Of a stretch of 64,000 bases of DNA, positions 63,253-64,000 are shown piece after piece (positions within the stretch are counted from its first letter, which is position 1; every line of letters begins with the position of its first letter). Under the pieces are notes generated by a model that worked only from the letters and a program-made list of their open reading frames with translations, was not told where the DNA came from and searched no databases. The position numbers and the translations under genes are program-made. This DNA is from Archilochus colubris (Eukaryota; Chordata; Aves; Apodiformes; Trochilidae), in the NCBI GenBank assembly GCA_023079485.1, contig CM041090.1, positions 39,334,874 through 39,398,873 on the forward strand, written 5' to 3'.

Positions 63253-63810
63253 ATAGAATCATAGAATCATAGAATCATAGAATCATAGAATTGGCTGGGT
63301 TGGAAGGGACCTCAGAGATCATCGAGTCCAACCCTTGAACCACCGTTGCGGTTGCTAGACCATGGCACTGAGTGCCACGTCCAATCTTTTTTTAAATATC
63401 TCCAGGGACGGAGAATCCACCACTTCAGTGGGCAGCCCATTCCAATGACGGATCACTCTTTCCGTAAAGAAATTCTTTCTAATATCTAACCTAAACTTCC
63501 CCTGGCACAACTTAAGTCCATGCCCTCTTGTCTTGTTGAAAGTCATTTGGTAAAAGAGCCCAACCCCCACCTGGCTACACCCTCCTTTCAGGTAGTTGTA
63601 GAGGGCGATGAGGTCTCCCCTGAGCCGCCTCTTCTTCAGGCTGAACAACCCTAGTTCTCTCAGTCTCTCCTCGTAGGGTCTATGCTCGAGTCCCTTCACC
63701 AGCCTGGTTGCCCTCCTTTGGACCTGCTCCAGCACCTTGATATCCTTCCTGAACTGGGGGGCCCAGAACTGGACACAGGACTCAAGGTGTGGCCTCACGA
63801 GGGCTGAATA
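63253..63810 (-). mobile_element. CR1 LINE, 5'-truncated, largely open frame
   Basis: On the minus strand it encodes a reverse-transcriptase C-terminal fragment, from [20 protein letters not shown] through [20 protein letters not shown] to [18 protein letters not shown], uninterrupted over about 150 codons. It ends with at least four ATTCTATG octamers. It is related to, but distinct from, the other two subfamilies. Confidence 0.95.
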
Positions 63811-63901
63811 AATAGAAAGAATAGAAGAAATAGAGAATAAATGAAAGAAAACAGCCATGTATAAAGACTCTTTTTCTTTGTCTTCTTCAGACCAGTATCA
63901 T

Positions 63902-64000
63902 CAAATCATAGAACACAAGGGTAGAAGAGACCTTACAGGTCATCTGGTCCAACCTTTCTTGGTCAAAGCATGGTCTAGACAGGAGGGCCCATCACCCTGT
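63902..64000 (-). mobile_element. CR1 LINE fragment cut by the window end
   Basis: Reverse-orientation CR1 3' end (AATCATAGAACACAAGGGTA, then GAAGAGACCTTACAGGTCAT and a TCTGGTCCAACC motif) continuing past the last base. Confidence 0.8.

Noticed and set aside
1..64000. Search for CRISPR arrays, bacterial operons, tRNA or rRNA genes, endogenous viral genes or a novel defence-type system
   Set aside because: Nothing of this kind was seen; the window is a conventional avian gene locus with LINE repeats.

Overview
This window is nuclear DNA from a vertebrate, almost certainly a bird. It has small exons separated by AT-rich introns, one CpG island, and many copies of the avian/reptilian LINE CR1, recognised by its (ATTCTATG)n 3' tails and its reverse-transcriptase protein fragments. 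Some CR1 copies are nearly identical to each other, so CR1 was active recently. That fits a lineage such as Piciformes or Coraciiformes better than songbirds, but this is only an inference.

Layout. Positions 1-1210 look like the first intron of a gene on the minus strand. At about 940-2000 lies a CpG island that acts as a head-to-head promoter. A short minus-strand exon (1211-1275) resembles the start of AP5M1. On the plus strand, 1500-28668 holds a complete EXOC5 (exocyst subunit SEC10) gene. I traced 18 coding exons with consistent phases; together they encode 707 residues. Every intron is GT-AG except intron 15, which is GC-AG. Introns 4 and 12 carry CR1 insertions, intron 7 a TG/TCTG microsatellite and intron 14 a purine-rich satellite of about 500 bp.

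From 28669 to about 30900 is the likely EXOC5 3' UTR, with several AATAAA signals. The rest, to 64000, has no recognisable protein-coding gene. In human, the EXOC5 3' side faces a gene desert leading to OTX2, a region known for long-range enhancers. The same arrangement is likely here, and I flag four non-repetitive stretches (34.1-34.5, 36.6-37.4, 44.3-44.8 and 61.0-61.5 kb) as candidate conserved regulatory DNA. Scattered through the desert are about ten CR1 copies or fragments, a 41-bp minisatellite, a CR1 with an internal duplication, and an old A-B-A-B tandem duplication at 52.8-53.6 kb.

How the genes relate: EXOC5 (vesicle tethering at the plasma membrane) and AP5M1 (the mu subunit of the AP-5 endosomal adaptor) are both housekeeping trafficking genes and appear to share one CpG-island promoter. 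I found no operon, defence system, CRISPR array, tRNA or other novel multi-gene system. The most unusual features are the GC-AG intron, the missing AUG in the AP5M1-like exon, and the repeat rearrangements.
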